A DNA stretch of 64,000 nucleotides, from assembly GCA_934630815.1 (NCBI GenBank), contig CAKTWI010000008.1:1-64000 (forward strand), in the 5' to 3' direction. Source of the stretch: an uncultured Senegalimassilia sp. (GTDB lineage: Bacteria > Actinomycetota > Coriobacteriia > Coriobacteriales > Eggerthellaceae). Made by a program: the position numbers and the translations under genes. Positions 1 through 8,388 of this stretch are shown here, piece after piece (positions within the stretch are counted from its first letter, which is position 1; each line of letters opens with the position of its first letter). The notes under the pieces are model-generated. The model had not been told where the DNA came from. It ran no database searches and saw only the letters and a list, made by a program, of their open reading frames with translations.

Positions 1-240
1 GCTTACGTGAAGCCCGAGGCCAAGAAGCAGGAGGCCACCGGCTCCAAGAAGGCTGCTCGCAAGGCTGAGAAGGCTGCCGCTTACAAGGCCGCTGCCGAGG
101 AGAAGGCCAAGCGCGTTGCCGAGCAGCAGAAGCTCGAGGCCGCTGCCGCCGAGCGCAAGGCCAAGGAGGCCGCTGAAGCCGCTGCCGCCGAGGCCGCCGC
201 TGAGGCTGAGGCCGCTGAGGGCGAAGAGGCTGCTGAATAG
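1..240 (+). CDS. C-terminal end of a protein with an Ala/Lys/Glu-rich tail (possibly ribosomal protein S20)
   Basis: The reading frame is open at the window edge, so only the last 79 residues are visible. They are almost entirely Ala, Lys and Glu, starting with KPEAKKQEATGSKK and ending in an acidic run EAEAAEGEEAAE. This looks like a flexible, charged, probably helical extension, and no catalytic motif is visible. The position, convergent with holA next to comEC and comEA, matches where many Gram-positive genomes carry rpsT (S20). Ribosomal S16 of actinobacteria also has such tails. The identity is therefore inferred from neighbourhood, not from a recognisable domain. A strong hairpin terminator follows 22 bases after the stop. 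Confidence 0.5.
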   Translation, partial: AYVKPEAKKQEATGSKKAARKAEKAAAYKAAAEEKAKRVAEQQKLEAAAAERKAKEAAEAAAAEAAAEAEAAEGEEAAE

Positions 241-261
241 CATCTCACCTGCTGGTCAACC

Positions 262-298
262 AAGAACGGCTCCGGATTTCCGGAGCCGTTCTTTTTTA
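262..298. terminator. Bidirectional rho-independent terminator between the first gene and holA
   Basis: A perfect 14-bp stem (AAGAACGGCTCCGG with its complement) closes an ATTT loop and is followed by TTCTTTTTTA on the plus strand. It sits between the convergent gene ending at 240 and holA ending at 422, so it can serve both, with the stronger T-tract for the plus-strand gene. Confidence 0.9.
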
Positions 299-421
299 TA
301 CAAATACGCATCTAACGCGATGATCGGGCGGGCTGGGCTCGAATCGGACGCGCACATCTCACCCGATCAACCAAGTATTCGAGCACGAACCGATGACGCA
401 AAACGAGCTCGAATCGCACCG

Positions 422-1399
422 TTACCCCCGCTTCGCGGTGACGTTCACCACCCATTCCCGAAACGCCGCATCAGGGTCGGCGCCGCTTTTCATGGCCTGC
501 TCGGTATCACGAGCGGTGATAAGGGCTTGCCGCAACTCCTGCGGTGTGTACTTCCGCGCCCATGCCGCATGGTTTTTCACACGCCAGTCGGGCTGCTTGA
601 GCGCGGCAGCTATCCCTCGCCCCTGCCCACGGGCGGCAAGGCTTTGCGCGCACATGAGCTCGCGGATGCGCGTGACGCACATAGGAAGAAGCGCGTGGGG
701 CGATACCGATTTCATGCGCTGCAAATCGAGCAGGCATTTTGCCGTGTCGCGCGCGGCGAACGCGTTCGTGAACTCCCAGGGCTTAACCTCAGCAGTGCGG
801 CTGACAAGCGAGCGAACTTCTTGTTCCCCAACCGCAGCAGTACCGGAATGGGCAAGGGCCACCTTCTTGATCTCGGCATCAAGGTGAACGGTATCCTCGC
901 CCACCAAGTTAACAAGAGCGATGGCCGCGCCTTCCGAAAACGTGACGCCATGCCCCACCGCCATGGAACGCACCAGCTTGGGCAGGTCGCGAGCCTTCGG
1001 CGGGGCGCAGTCGATCACCGCGGTCTTGCCGTGCTTGGCAACCGCTTTGTACAGGCGCGTGTTCTTCGCAAGCTTTTCGGCGATAAGGGCGAGCACGGTG
1101 GTCTCGCAAGGCGCATCCAAATAGCTAACGATTGATTCCGAATCGGCCTTCTTCAGTTTATCGGCATCCCGAACCTCCACCAAGCGGACAGGTGATGCGA
1201 ACGGAATGGTGTTGCATGCATTGACCACATCGTCGCCGGTGAATTCGGGCCCTTCAAACACGTCGGAGTTGAACGACAGGTCGCCCATGCTCGACAAACG
1301 CGCGCGAAGACGCTTCATGACGGCATCGCGCTTCAAGGCATCCTCACCGGTGATGAGGTACACGGGAAGCAGGGATTGGTTGTTCTTCGAATCAGTCAT
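422..1399 (-). CDS. holA: DNA polymerase III subunit delta
   Basis: HolA opens the beta sliding clamp as part of the clamp loader. The 325-residue protein begins PVYLITGEDALKRDAV, the usual N-terminal ATPase-like fold of delta with a degenerate P-loop. It continues with the typical alpha-helical collar region (LVNLVGEDTVHLDAEIKKVAL) and a C-terminal domain rich in helices. Length is normal for the family (about 320-350). It lies 9 bases downstream of comEC on the same strand, so comEA-comEC-holA looks like one transcript, an arrangement common in Gram-positive bacteria. The identification rests on family recognition and the conserved comEC-holA neighbourhood. Confidence 0.92.
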   Translation of the reverse strand: MTDSKNNQSLLPVYLITGEDALKRDAVMKRLRARLSSMGDLSFNSDVFEGPEFTGDDVVNACNTIPFASPVRLVEVRDADKLKKADSESIVSYLDAPCETTVLALIAEKLAKNTRLYKAVAKHGKTAVIDCAPPKARDLPKLVRSMAVGHGVTFSEGAAIALVNLVGEDTVHLDAEIKKVALAHSGTAAVGEQEVRSLVSRTAEVKPWEFTNAFAARDTAKCLLDLQRMKSVSPHALLPMCVTRIRELMCAQSLAARGQGRGIAAALKQPDWRVKNHAAWARKYTPQELRQALITARDTEQAMKSGADPDAAFREWVVNVTAKRG

Positions 1400-1408
1400 A
1401 AGGCTATT

Positions 1409-3811
1409 CTACCGCAGCGTTTTCACGCTGATATAATCCTTTGCGAATCTGCACGCCACATCCCCGTGCTCGTCGGTGCGCATCACCGCACTGCCTGCAT
1501 TCTCAAGAGCCTCGACCGTCGATGCAGCAGGATGTCCGTAGCGGTTCCTTTCCCCCACCGAGCAGAGGGAAACCTGCGGTGACAACAGAGCGGCCTGATC
1601 TTGCGTCAGAGCGTTCTTGGACCCATGATGTCCAACCTTGTACACGTCGACGTCGTCTATCAAGCCGGCGGAGAGCATTTCCGACACTTCCTCATGCTCA
1701 GCATCTCCCACCAACAAGCTTCGCCATTCCCGGCTGCCGTCCCCATCGATATCGGTGTCGACGGTAAAGCACAGGCTATCGCAATTACCCCCTTCATCTC
1801 GAAACACAGCCGGCCAGACGCAGGTGAATTCGAAAACGCCGAACCGAAGCTTATCTCCTTGCGACACGCCCGCGACCTGCTCCTTCCCCACCAGTGATAC
1901 AGCTTGTCCCCGGAGCTTTGCACAGGACGCGCATGAGCACGTAAGGCCATCACGCGCGAGAAGAACGCGGTCGACCTGCACCACGCCGTCAAGCGACGCC
2001 AGCGATCCCATGTGGTCATCGTCGGGGTGCGTGATGATAAGGGCATCAAGACGGGCGATATGGTGCCGCGCCAAGGCCTGGCGAAGCAAGGTGTCTTGAT
2101 TTCCCGTATCCACCAACACCGAATGCTTACCGCTGCGAATCAGGATGGCATCGCCTTGTCCGACATCGAGCGCGACGATCTCGTAGCCTCCATGGGCGAT
2201 GGGCACCTTCAACAGGGCGAATACGACAACGCAGACGATGCCGGTGACCGATAGCAACCGATGCACATAACGGTGATCCGGCTTTGGCCACCACAGCCAT
2301 AGCCCGACCGAAACTACGAGACCGACAAACAACGAGACCGAAACGGGAGCAACGACCGGGATGCTCGCATAGGGAATCGACGCACAAGCCTGGACAACCT
2401 TGAGAAGCAGCGAAGCGCACCCGCAGGCAAGGGAGGCAACGATATCAGGCGACGGCAACAATGCGCAGGCAACCGCCCCTATGATGCCGGCTGCGCATAT
2501 CGGACCGAACAGCGGCGCGATAGCGACGTTGGCAATCGGAGCTGCTAAAGGAAGCTGGCTGAACAAGGCTACCGAAAACGGCGTCGCAAGCACCGATGAT
2601 GCGAACGTTAACGCCAATGCCTCGCGGATAAAAGCCGGCAACCATCCCATGCAAGCCTTCAGCCACGAGTTGATCAACCCACCGAACACGACGATTCCCA
2701 GCGTGGCCAAAACCGACAGCGCGAACGAAGACGACAACGCCGCCTGGGCATCGAGGGCAATCATAAGAGCGATGCAGCATCCGAGCGCAGATAACGACGA
2801 TGCCCGGCGGCGGGCCGTCCACGACGTCATGCCGGCGAGCGTCATAAGCGTAGCTCGAATGGCGGAAGCTGGCATAGCGGTAAGCGCAAGATACGCGGCA
2901 AGCAACGCGATTTGAGCAGCTATCGAAATCGGCTTGGGAAAGCGCAAAGCACCGAGTATCGAGGCCACAAGCGCTGCCACGATGGACAGATGGGCGCCCG
3001 AGACCGCAACCATGTGCGCAAGCCCGCTGACCTGGAATTGCCGGTATACCGTCTCCGGCAAATCGGCCCTCCATCCACAGGCGATGGCGGCCTCAAGGCC
3101 AGAATCTCCACGCAGCGGTTCAGTAAGCGCCCGCACAGCACGTTCCCGAAACGATAACAGCGCAGCACCTGGACCCTGAAGCTCAACACGCTCGCAAGTT
3201 CCCAACTTGATATTTGCAGTAATGCCCCGTTGCCAGCCCCACGATGCACGATCCTCCGAAAGTTCCGATACCGTACCGTAACCGGTGAACCGCTGGCCAT
3301 ACATTGGAGCCTTGAACTCGCCGGGGAAAGCAACTTTCGCCGTAAACGATCGCCCAGACCCTTCGGCTTGCACTCGCGCTGTGCAGGAAACGCCGAATTC
3401 GCCCTGTGCGCCATCGGATAAGACGGTGACATGCAACAGGCCTTGCGACCCAAGGGCCGTCTGTTGGGCTTGATGAAGTCGCGCGCCTTGCGCAAAGCCC
3501 AGAATGCTGCCGCCCAACAACCCCACCATAAGCACCAACGCAAGCAGGTGCTTTCGACGGCGCCAAAGCAGGCAGAGGCAGCATCCGCAGCCAATGAGAG
3601 CACCCGCGCATAACACGGAGCAAACGACGACCGAAAGGGAACGCGCCCAGAGCAAAGCGGCAACACATCCCGCCCAAACGCCTAACGCAAATGACAGCAC
3701 GGGAGGAATAGCAGGACGCGAGGGAAACGATACAGTGTCCTCCACGACCAGGTTGTCAGGGACAACCAAGTCCCGAAGCAGCTCGCTTTGAGCGGCGCCT
3801 ACCCGACGCAA
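1409..3811 (-). CDS. comEC: ComEC/Rec2 DNA-uptake channel protein
   Basis: ComEC is the inner-membrane channel that carries single-stranded DNA into the cell during transformation. The 800-residue protein has an N-terminal membrane part with a DUF4131-type segment. A multi-helix competence domain occupies roughly residues 220-510. A C-terminal metallo-beta-lactamase-like domain starts near residue 550 with ALDVGQGDAILIRSG and the motif THPDDDHMGS. The longest reading frame starts with TTG inside the end of comEA (13-base overlap). A GTG in LVVEDTV about 20 codons later is an alternative start, so the exact N-terminus is uncertain. Its presence with comEA suggests competence-type uptake genes, although no pilus or comFA genes are in view. 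Confidence 0.93.
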   Translation of the reverse strand: MRRVGAAQSELLRDLVVPDNLVVEDTVSFPSRPAIPPVLSFALGVWAGCVAALLWARSLSVVVCSVLCAGALIGCGCCLCLLWRRRKHLLALVLMVGLLGGSILGFAQGARLHQAQQTALGSQGLLHVTVLSDGAQGEFGVSCTARVQAEGSGRSFTAKVAFPGEFKAPMYGQRFTGYGTVSELSEDRASWGWQRGITANIKLGTCERVELQGPGAALLSFRERAVRALTEPLRGDSGLEAAIACGWRADLPETVYRQFQVSGLAHMVAVSGAHLSIVAALVASILGALRFPKPISIAAQIALLAAYLALTAMPASAIRATLMTLAGMTSWTARRRASSLSALGCCIALMIALDAQAALSSSFALSVLATLGIVVFGGLINSWLKACMGWLPAFIREALALTFASSVLATPFSVALFSQLPLAAPIANVAIAPLFGPICAAGIIGAVACALLPSPDIVASLACGCASLLLKVVQACASIPYASIPVVAPVSVSLFVGLVVSVGLWLWWPKPDHRYVHRLLSVTGIVCVVVFALLKVPIAHGGYEIVALDVGQGDAILIRSGKHSVLVDTGNQDTLLRQALARHHIARLDALIITHPDDDHMGSLASLDGVVQVDRVLLARDGLTCSCASCAKLRGQAVSLVGKEQVAGVSQGDKLRFGVFEFTCVWPAVFRDEGGNCDSLCFTVDTDIDGDGSREWRSLLVGDAEHEEVSEMLSAGLIDDVDVYKVGHHGSKNALTQDQAALLSPQVSLCSVGERNRYGHPAASTVEALENAGSAVMRTDEHGDVACRFAKDYISVKTLR

Positions 3812-4479
3812 ATCGAATCCGACAACGAAGCATACTTCTTGTCGCCGATCCCGGATACCCGTTTGAGGTCTTCAACGGTTTTGAACGGGCCGTTTGCTTG
3901 TCTGTCTGCGACGATACGCTGAGCCAATGCTGGCCCTACTCCGTTGAGCTGCTGCAGCTGATCGACCGTTGCCGAGTTGATGTCGACTTTCCCGTTTGCG
4001 AAAGCCCCACCTGATGACGCCGCCGCCATACCGAAACCCGACGCAGCAGGTACCTCCGTACCGGCAGCTTGCTGCATGCTGGGAACGATGATCTGTTCCC
4101 CATCCTGCACCTGACGGGCAAGGTTGAGCGCATCAACGGCAGCGTCTTCGGCAAAACCACCCGCCGCATCGATGGCCTGCTGCACCCGCGCATCGCCGGC
4201 AAGCTCATATAGCCCGGGATCCGCAACCGACCCTCCAACATGCACAAATAGAGAAGCACTCTCGCTTTGCACAGGATCCGCCTGCCCGGATTCACCATCC
4301 GAAGCGTCGGCCTTCTCAACGGTGAAAGCGGAATCCGGCGCGACCACCGAAGCCAGGCCCACACCGCCTGCAACCAAAACGCAAATCGCAACAGCCGTAA
4401 TGCCTATCACAACGGGAAGGCGCACCCCGCCCATATGCAGCTTGGCGCGAACCGAATCGGCGTACCGAACGAAATCCAT
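3799..4479 (-). CDS. comEA: ComEA-like helix-hairpin-helix DNA-binding protein
   Basis: ComEA binds incoming double-stranded DNA outside the membrane and hands it to ComEC. The 226-residue protein starts MDFVRYADSV. A single transmembrane segment lies at about residues 20-42, followed by an acidic linker. An SLBB-type domain follows (FVHVGGSVADPGLYEL), and a C-terminal tandem HhH domain contains KVDINSATVDQLQQLNGVGP and RVSGIGDKKY. The open frame extends upstream to 4986, but that extension is arginine-rich and unlike any ComEA. The ATG at 4479 is preceded by AGGAAAGGGG at a good distance, so it was chosen. It overlaps the longest comEC frame by 13 bases. Confidence 0.92.
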   Translation of the reverse strand: MDFVRYADSVRAKLHMGGVRLPVVIGITAVAICVLVAGGVGLASVVAPDSAFTVEKADASDGESGQADPVQSESASLFVHVGGSVADPGLYELAGDARVQQAIDAAGGFAEDAAVDALNLARQVQDGEQIIVPSMQQAAGTEVPAASGFGMAAASSGGAFANGKVDINSATVDQLQQLNGVGPALAQRIVADRQANGPFKTVEDLKRVSGIGDKKYASLSDSICVG

Positions 4480-4806
4480 AAGAGCCCCTTTCCTTGATTT
4501 CGGAAAGCATAGCTCCGCCATCTTGCAGAACCCTTGTCGAAAAAAACGGTCCTGGTCGCATAAACCTTGCAGGATAAGTAAGAAGCAATCCGAGACGCGT
4601 GTCTTCCAAGCACCACGAAATGTCGTTGGAAGCTCGAGAGCGTCTCGAAGCAGCGTCAAGAAACCTTTCCTTGTATCAAGAGCCAACGGCAAACGAATTC
4701 GAATGACCAATCGACTCTCGCAAATCGGCTCCTCTCGATACGCGCCTTTGATCAAATTCGATGACTGCACAAACTGCCGAGTCTTGCTTGCGTATTGCCG
4801 AACACG
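4480..4806. other. Intergenic region upstream of comEA, no gene recognised
   Basis: About 330 bases lie between comEA and the hairpin downstream of thiI. The overlapping frames here have arginine- and serine-rich compositions typical of unselected GC-rich DNA and no recognisable domain. I see no tRNA fold. It presumably holds the comEA-comEC-holA promoter, but no convincing -35/-10 pair was found by eye. Confidence 0.5.
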
Positions 4807-4839
4807 CGAGAAGGCCGCGCAAAAAGCGCGGCCTTCTCG
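4807..4839. terminator. Hairpin terminator downstream of thiI
   Basis: A perfect 14-bp stem (CGAGAAGGCCGCGC and complement) closes an AAAAA loop, 60 bases after the thiI stop. The T-tract is short, better on the plus than the minus strand, so its strength as a terminator for thiI is uncertain. It separates thiI from the comEA transcript. Confidence 0.65.
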
Positions 4840-4901
4840 TTTGCATCTCATGTTGCGCCTGAAAATGAGGCGCCGACCCATGACGATATACGCCGGAAAT
4901 A

Positions 4902-6119
4902 TTATTCCTTGCGCGGTTTTTTCTTCTTGTAGCCGGGGCACTTGTAGTCGTGCGGCTCCGCGGCGTCGGCGAGCTCGGACACCCATTGCTCGATAGGAAG
5001 CGCAGACTCTGCTTCAAGCACGTCCTCGAGCTGCGCATGCGTTTCGGGGTTGCGCGGCATGAACAGCGTGCAGCAGTCCGGGGCATCCTGGGACGAGATC
5101 TCGAACGTGCCGACCTGTTGGGCCATATCGATAATCTCAAGCTTGTCAGTGCCGATAAGGGGACGGAACACCGGCATATCGACCGCCGCATCGGTGCAGC
5201 GGATGTTATCCAAGGTTTGCGAGGCAACCTGGCCGAGCGACTCGCCGGTTACCAAGGCCTTCGCGCCTTCCCGACGGGCGATTTCCTGCGCGACCTTGAA
5301 CATAAGGCGGCGATACATGATAACGCGCAGCTGAGGCGGCACCGTCAGCGAGATCTCGCGCTGGTAATCGCCGAACGGCACGACGTACACGCGGCCGATG
5401 CACCCGGTCTTCTCAAGCACGTGCGCGATATCGTCGACCAAATACTCGCTGGTATCGCTGGTTTGCGGACGGCCGGAGAAATGAACGCCGATGCATATAG
5501 CGCCGCGACGAGCCATGCGCCACGTTGCCACCGGAGAGTCGATGCCGCTTGACAGCAGGCAGGCTACCTTGCCCGAGCTTCCAACCGGAAGGCCGCCGAC
5601 GCCGCGCACGCTGCGAGCGTACACGTAAGCAGCGTTCTGCACCACTTCGACGCCCACCACCACATCGGGGTTCTTCATCTGCACCTGTTTTTCGGGATGC
5701 GCCTCGCACAGCGCAGCGCCGATGATGCGGTTCATGTCCATGGAACCGACTTCGAAATCGGTGTGATTGCGTCGAGCCTGCACCTTGAAGCTGGTGAAAT
5801 CATCGACGTCGGCCATGGCTGCCAGCGCAGCTTGCTCCATTTGCGCCAGATCGCGCTCGCACTTGTAACCGGAGGACACGCGGGCAACGCCGGGAACCTT
5901 GCGGATGAAGTCGGCGCAACGCTTCTCGGTCTCCCAATCAGTGCCCTCGCGCAGAAACACGCAAAGGCGGCCGGAGATGCGATGGATGGTGACCACGTCG
6001 AAATCGGAGAGCAGCGCCTCAAGGTTTTTGAGCAGGCGCATCTCGAACGTGGAGCGGTTGTGGCCCTTCAGCCCGATTTCGTGATAGTGGACCAGGCAAA
6101 TGCGCTGGAATTCGGTCAT
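4902..6119 (-). CDS. thiI: tRNA 4-thiouridine / thiazole sulfurtransferase ThiI (no rhodanese domain)
   Basis: ThiI adenylates U8 of tRNA for sulfur insertion and also donates sulfur to thiamine thiazole. The 405-residue protein has an N-terminal ferredoxin-like part (HYHEIGLKGHNRSTFE) and a THUMP domain at about residues 60-165. The PP-loop ATPase follows, with the motif SSGIDSPVATW near residue 190. The C-terminus ends about 400 with a lysine-rich tail (PGYKKKKPRKE). The rhodanese domain of the E. coli enzyme, which carries the persulfide Cys, is absent, as in many Gram-positive ThiI. The start MTEFQRICLVHYHE at 6119 was preferred to the longest frame because it matches the family N-terminus and has GAAGGG upstream. 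Confidence 0.93.
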   Translation of the reverse strand: MTEFQRICLVHYHEIGLKGHNRSTFEMRLLKNLEALLSDFDVVTIHRISGRLCVFLREGTDWETEKRCADFIRKVPGVARVSSGYKCERDLAQMEQAALAAMADVDDFTSFKVQARRNHTDFEVGSMDMNRIIGAALCEAHPEKQVQMKNPDVVVGVEVVQNAAYVYARSVRGVGGLPVGSSGKVACLLSSGIDSPVATWRMARRGAICIGVHFSGRPQTSDTSEYLVDDIAHVLEKTGCIGRVYVVPFGDYQREISLTVPPQLRVIMYRRLMFKVAQEIARREGAKALVTGESLGQVASQTLDNIRCTDAAVDMPVFRPLIGTDKLEIIDMAQQVGTFEISSQDAPDCCTLFMPRNPETHAQLEDVLEAESALPIEQWVSELADAAEPHDYKCPGYKKKKPRKE

Positions 6120-6291
6120 ATGAACAACCCTTCGAAACATGCGGTAAGCGGGTAAACGGAACAAACCCTCTGCCATCCTGCAAGCCTTTACGCTACTTGC
6201 AACGCACGCAGCGCAGCAAATTATCAGCGAGGCAGGCGCAGGACGCCAGAGGGTTCACACGTCAAACGAAAACAGCTTGGCGTAGTAAGGT

Positions 6292-6552
6292 TTAGTGGTT
6301 CTCGGCGTCGATGGTTTCCGGATCGTAGGAAACGTCGCCGCGGGCGATTTCGGAGAAAGCCATGGAAAGCGGCTTCTTATCTGCAGCTTTGGCGATCTCG
6401 ACGGCGGTTTGCAGCTGGATGGCGCGATCGCGCTGGCCACGCATCATGTCGTTGATGTCGTGGGCGCGCTTAGATGCCAGGGCGCACAGCAGGAAACGGT
6501 CGTTATCGGTTGCGTCCAGAAGGTCGGTGATCCTGGGTTCGATGATGCTCAT
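6292..6552 (-). CDS. rpoZ: DNA-directed RNA polymerase subunit omega
   Basis: Omega helps fold and assemble the beta-prime subunit of RNA polymerase. The 86-residue protein has the family hallmarks: an early EPRITDLLDATDNDRF segment, then ASKRAHDIND, and a following helix with AVEIAKAADKKPLSMAFSEI. Length is typical. It starts 7 bases after the gmk stop, so mihF, gmk and rpoZ form one operon, a conserved actinobacterial order. Confidence 0.93.
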   Translation of the reverse strand: MSIIEPRITDLLDATDNDRFLLCALASKRAHDINDMMRGQRDRAIQLQTAVEIAKAADKKPLSMAFSEIARGDVSYDPETIDAENH

Positions 6553-6559
6553 AGGGTAG

Positions 6560-7132
6560 TTAACCTCGCGTTTTCTCGGCTTGTTCGTTCACGTATGAGA
6601 CGAGCTGCGAAACAGCTTCGTCAAGATTATCGTTCACAAGCTGTATATCATACTCCATTTTGCGGGAAAGCTCCACCCTCGCAGCCGCAAGACGCTGCTG
6701 GATGACTTCCTCGGTTTCAGTATCGCGGCCGCGAAGGCGCTGTTCGAGCACCTCCATGGAAGGCGGCTCGATGAAGATCAGGTGGGCCTCGGGCACCTTT
6801 TCCCTGATTTGGAACGCCCCCTGCACATCGATCTCAAGGATGACCTGCTGGCCTGCGGCCATATGCTCCTGAACGCTGGCCTTAGGCGTGCCGTAATGGT
6901 TGGACCCGTACACCGCCCATTCGAGCAGGCCGTCGGAATCGATGAGCTGCTGGAACTGCTCCTTGGTTTTGAACTGGTAATGAACGCCGTCGACCTCGCC
7001 TGCGCGGGGGCTGCGCGTGGTGGCCGAAACCGAGACCCACGCGTCGGGAACCGCCTGCACAAGTCGGGCCACCAGCGTGCCTTTGCCAGCACCTGATGGC
7101 CCGGAGATGACGAACAGATTGCCGCGGCGCAC
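6560..7132 (-). CDS. gmk: Guanylate kinase
   Basis: Gmk phosphorylates GMP to GDP with ATP in purine nucleotide salvage and synthesis. The 190-residue protein starts RRGNLFVISGPSGAGKGTLV with a classic P-loop (GPSGAGKG). It continues with the GMP-binding part SATTRSPRAGEVDGVHY and the lid region RLRGRDTETEEVIQQRL. Length is normal. The start codon is GTG, three bases after the mihF stop, indicating translational coupling. It sits between mihF and rpoZ. Confidence 0.95.
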   Translation of the reverse strand: MRRGNLFVISGPSGAGKGTLVARLVQAVPDAWVSVSATTRSPRAGEVDGVHYQFKTKEQFQQLIDSDGLLEWAVYGSNHYGTPKASVQEHMAAGQQVILEIDVQGAFQIREKVPEAHLIFIEPPSMEVLEQRLRGRDTETEEVIQQRLAAARVELSRKMEYDIQLVNDNLDEAVSQLVSYVNEQAEKTRG

Positions 7133-7135
7133 TGC

Positions 7136-7444
7136 CTAGCCCAGACGCTCGAGAAGCGCGACCTGCTGACGCTCGCCAAGACCGCGAAGGCGGCGGCTTT
7201 CGGCGATCTGCAGCTCCTTCATGACCTTCTCGGCCTTGGCCTTGCCGTAGCCGGGAAGGGTTTCGATGAGCGTGGAGACCTTCATGCGGCCGATGACCGG
7301 GTCGTCTTTCATATCGACCACCTGGGCAAGCGTGAGCTTGCCGGCCTTGAGATCATCGCGGACCTGAGCGCGCTTGATGCGAGCAGCCTTGGCCTTTTCA
7401 AGGGCCGCCTGACGATCTTCAGGGCTGAGTTGGGGAATAGCCAT
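7136..7444 (-). CDS. mihF: Actinobacterial integration host factor (mIHF)
   Basis: mIHF is a nucleoid-associated DNA-bending protein found in actinobacteria and unrelated in sequence to the proteobacterial IHF. The 102-residue protein has an N-terminal basic helix (RQAALEKAKAARIKRAQVRDDLKAG). It is followed by the S13-like helix-two-turn-helix region MKVSTLIETLPGYGKAKAEKVM and a C-terminal RRLRGLGERQQ segment. It is the first gene of the mihF-gmk-rpoZ operon and has a strong AAGGAG ribosome binding site. Its presence is a good marker for an actinobacterial host. Confidence 0.93.
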   Translation of the reverse strand: MAIPQLSPEDRQAALEKAKAARIKRAQVRDDLKAGKLTLAQVVDMKDDPVIGRMKVSTLIETLPGYGKAKAEKVMKELQIAESRRLRGLGERQQVALLERLG

Positions 7445-7480
7445 CAGTAATCTCCTTCGTGTAAATCAAGCGTTGTCGAG

Positions 7481-7508
7481 ATACTAGCACGTCAACCGTC
7501 ATCGGCAA
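7481..7508 (-). promoter_or_regulatory. Putative promoter of mihF-gmk-rpoZ
   Basis: On the minus strand TTGCCG is followed after 16 bases by TAGTAT, 37-64 bases upstream of the mihF start codon. The -10 match is good and the -35 moderate. This is an eye-found assignment without experimental support. Confidence 0.4.
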
Positions 7509-7659
7509 CAACCAGTTACCCAAATCACAAAAAAGTTTTCGCAGAAAAATGGCCCTGCACCTGGGATTCTTCCGAATCTAACGCAAAGGCGCCCTTATTC
7601 AGCGACAAAACATTATGCACGAACGATGCCAGCAATGCCACGAACGCGCGAAATTCCCA

Positions 7660-8388
7660 CTAGTCCAGCTCGGCCACGACGGCGTCGAAGGCGGCAGCCG
7701 GATCGCCGGCCTGCGTGATGGGGCGGCCGATGACGATGTGCGATGCGCCGTTTTCGAATGCCTGCTTGGGCGTGGCGACACGGGACTGATCGCCCAAGGC
7801 GCTACCAGCGGGACGCACGCCCGGCGTGACGATATAGCCCTCGGGGCCGAGCACCTCGCGAAGCATGGCCGCCTCCTGCGGGGACGCCACGACGCCGGAG
7901 ATGCCGGAGCGCTTGGCCTGCTCGGCAAGCACGTTGACCTGCTCGAACATGGGACGGGTGACGCCGGTGTCGGCAAGGGCGGCCTGGCTCATGGAGGTGA
8001 GCACGGTGATGCCCAAGGTGATGGGCACATCGAAGCCGTATTCGGCAGCCGCGCGCTCGGCGCCCTTTTGCGCCGCGCTCATCATGGCGACGCCGCCGAT
8101 GGTGTGCATCGTCATCATGTCCGCGCCGCTAGCGGCCGCAGAATACGCCGCGCCCTCGACCTGATGCGGGATGTCGTGGTACTTCAGGTCCAAGAACACC
8201 TTGAAGCCGCGCTCTTTCAGTGCGTACACGACGGCGGGGCCGTTGGCGTAGAACAGCGTCATGCCGATCTTCATCCACGTGGCCTTGCCCTGCAGCTTGT
8301 CAGCCAGCTCGAAGGCCTCTTCGATGTCGCAGTCCAGGGCGACGATGACGCGGTCGCGCTCGGGGATATCGGAAAACGTGGTTAGCAT
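7660..8388 (-). CDS. pyrF: Orotidine 5'-phosphate decarboxylase
   Basis: PyrF decarboxylates OMP to UMP, the last step of pyrimidine synthesis. The 242-residue protein has the hallmarks RVIVALDCDIEEAFELAD, the phosphate and substrate contacts KIGMTLF, and the catalytic DxKxxD-type motif FLDLKYHDIPHQVEGAA. The C-terminal part VTPGVRPAGSALGDQSRVATPKQA and IGRPITQAGDP binds phosphate. The start at 8388 lies inside the pyrD stop (ATGCTAA overlap), so the two are translationally coupled. It ends the carA-carB-pyrK-pyrD-pyrF block. Confidence 0.96.
   Translation of the reverse strand: MLTTFSDIPERDRVIVALDCDIEEAFELADKLQGKATWMKIGMTLFYANGPAVVYALKERGFKVFLDLKYHDIPHQVEGAAYSAAASGADMMTMHTIGGVAMMSAAQKGAERAAAEYGFDVPITLGITVLTSMSQAALADTGVTRPMFEQVNVLAEQAKRSGISGVVASPQEAAMLREVLGPEGYIVTPGVRPAGSALGDQSRVATPKQAFENGASHIVIGRPITQAGDPAAAFDAVVAELD

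Noticed and set aside
4480-4986. N-terminal extension of comEA to 4986
   Set aside because: The added 169 residues are Arg/Ser/Phe-rich without a domain, and cross the hairpin at 4807-4839; a good ribosome site supports 4479.
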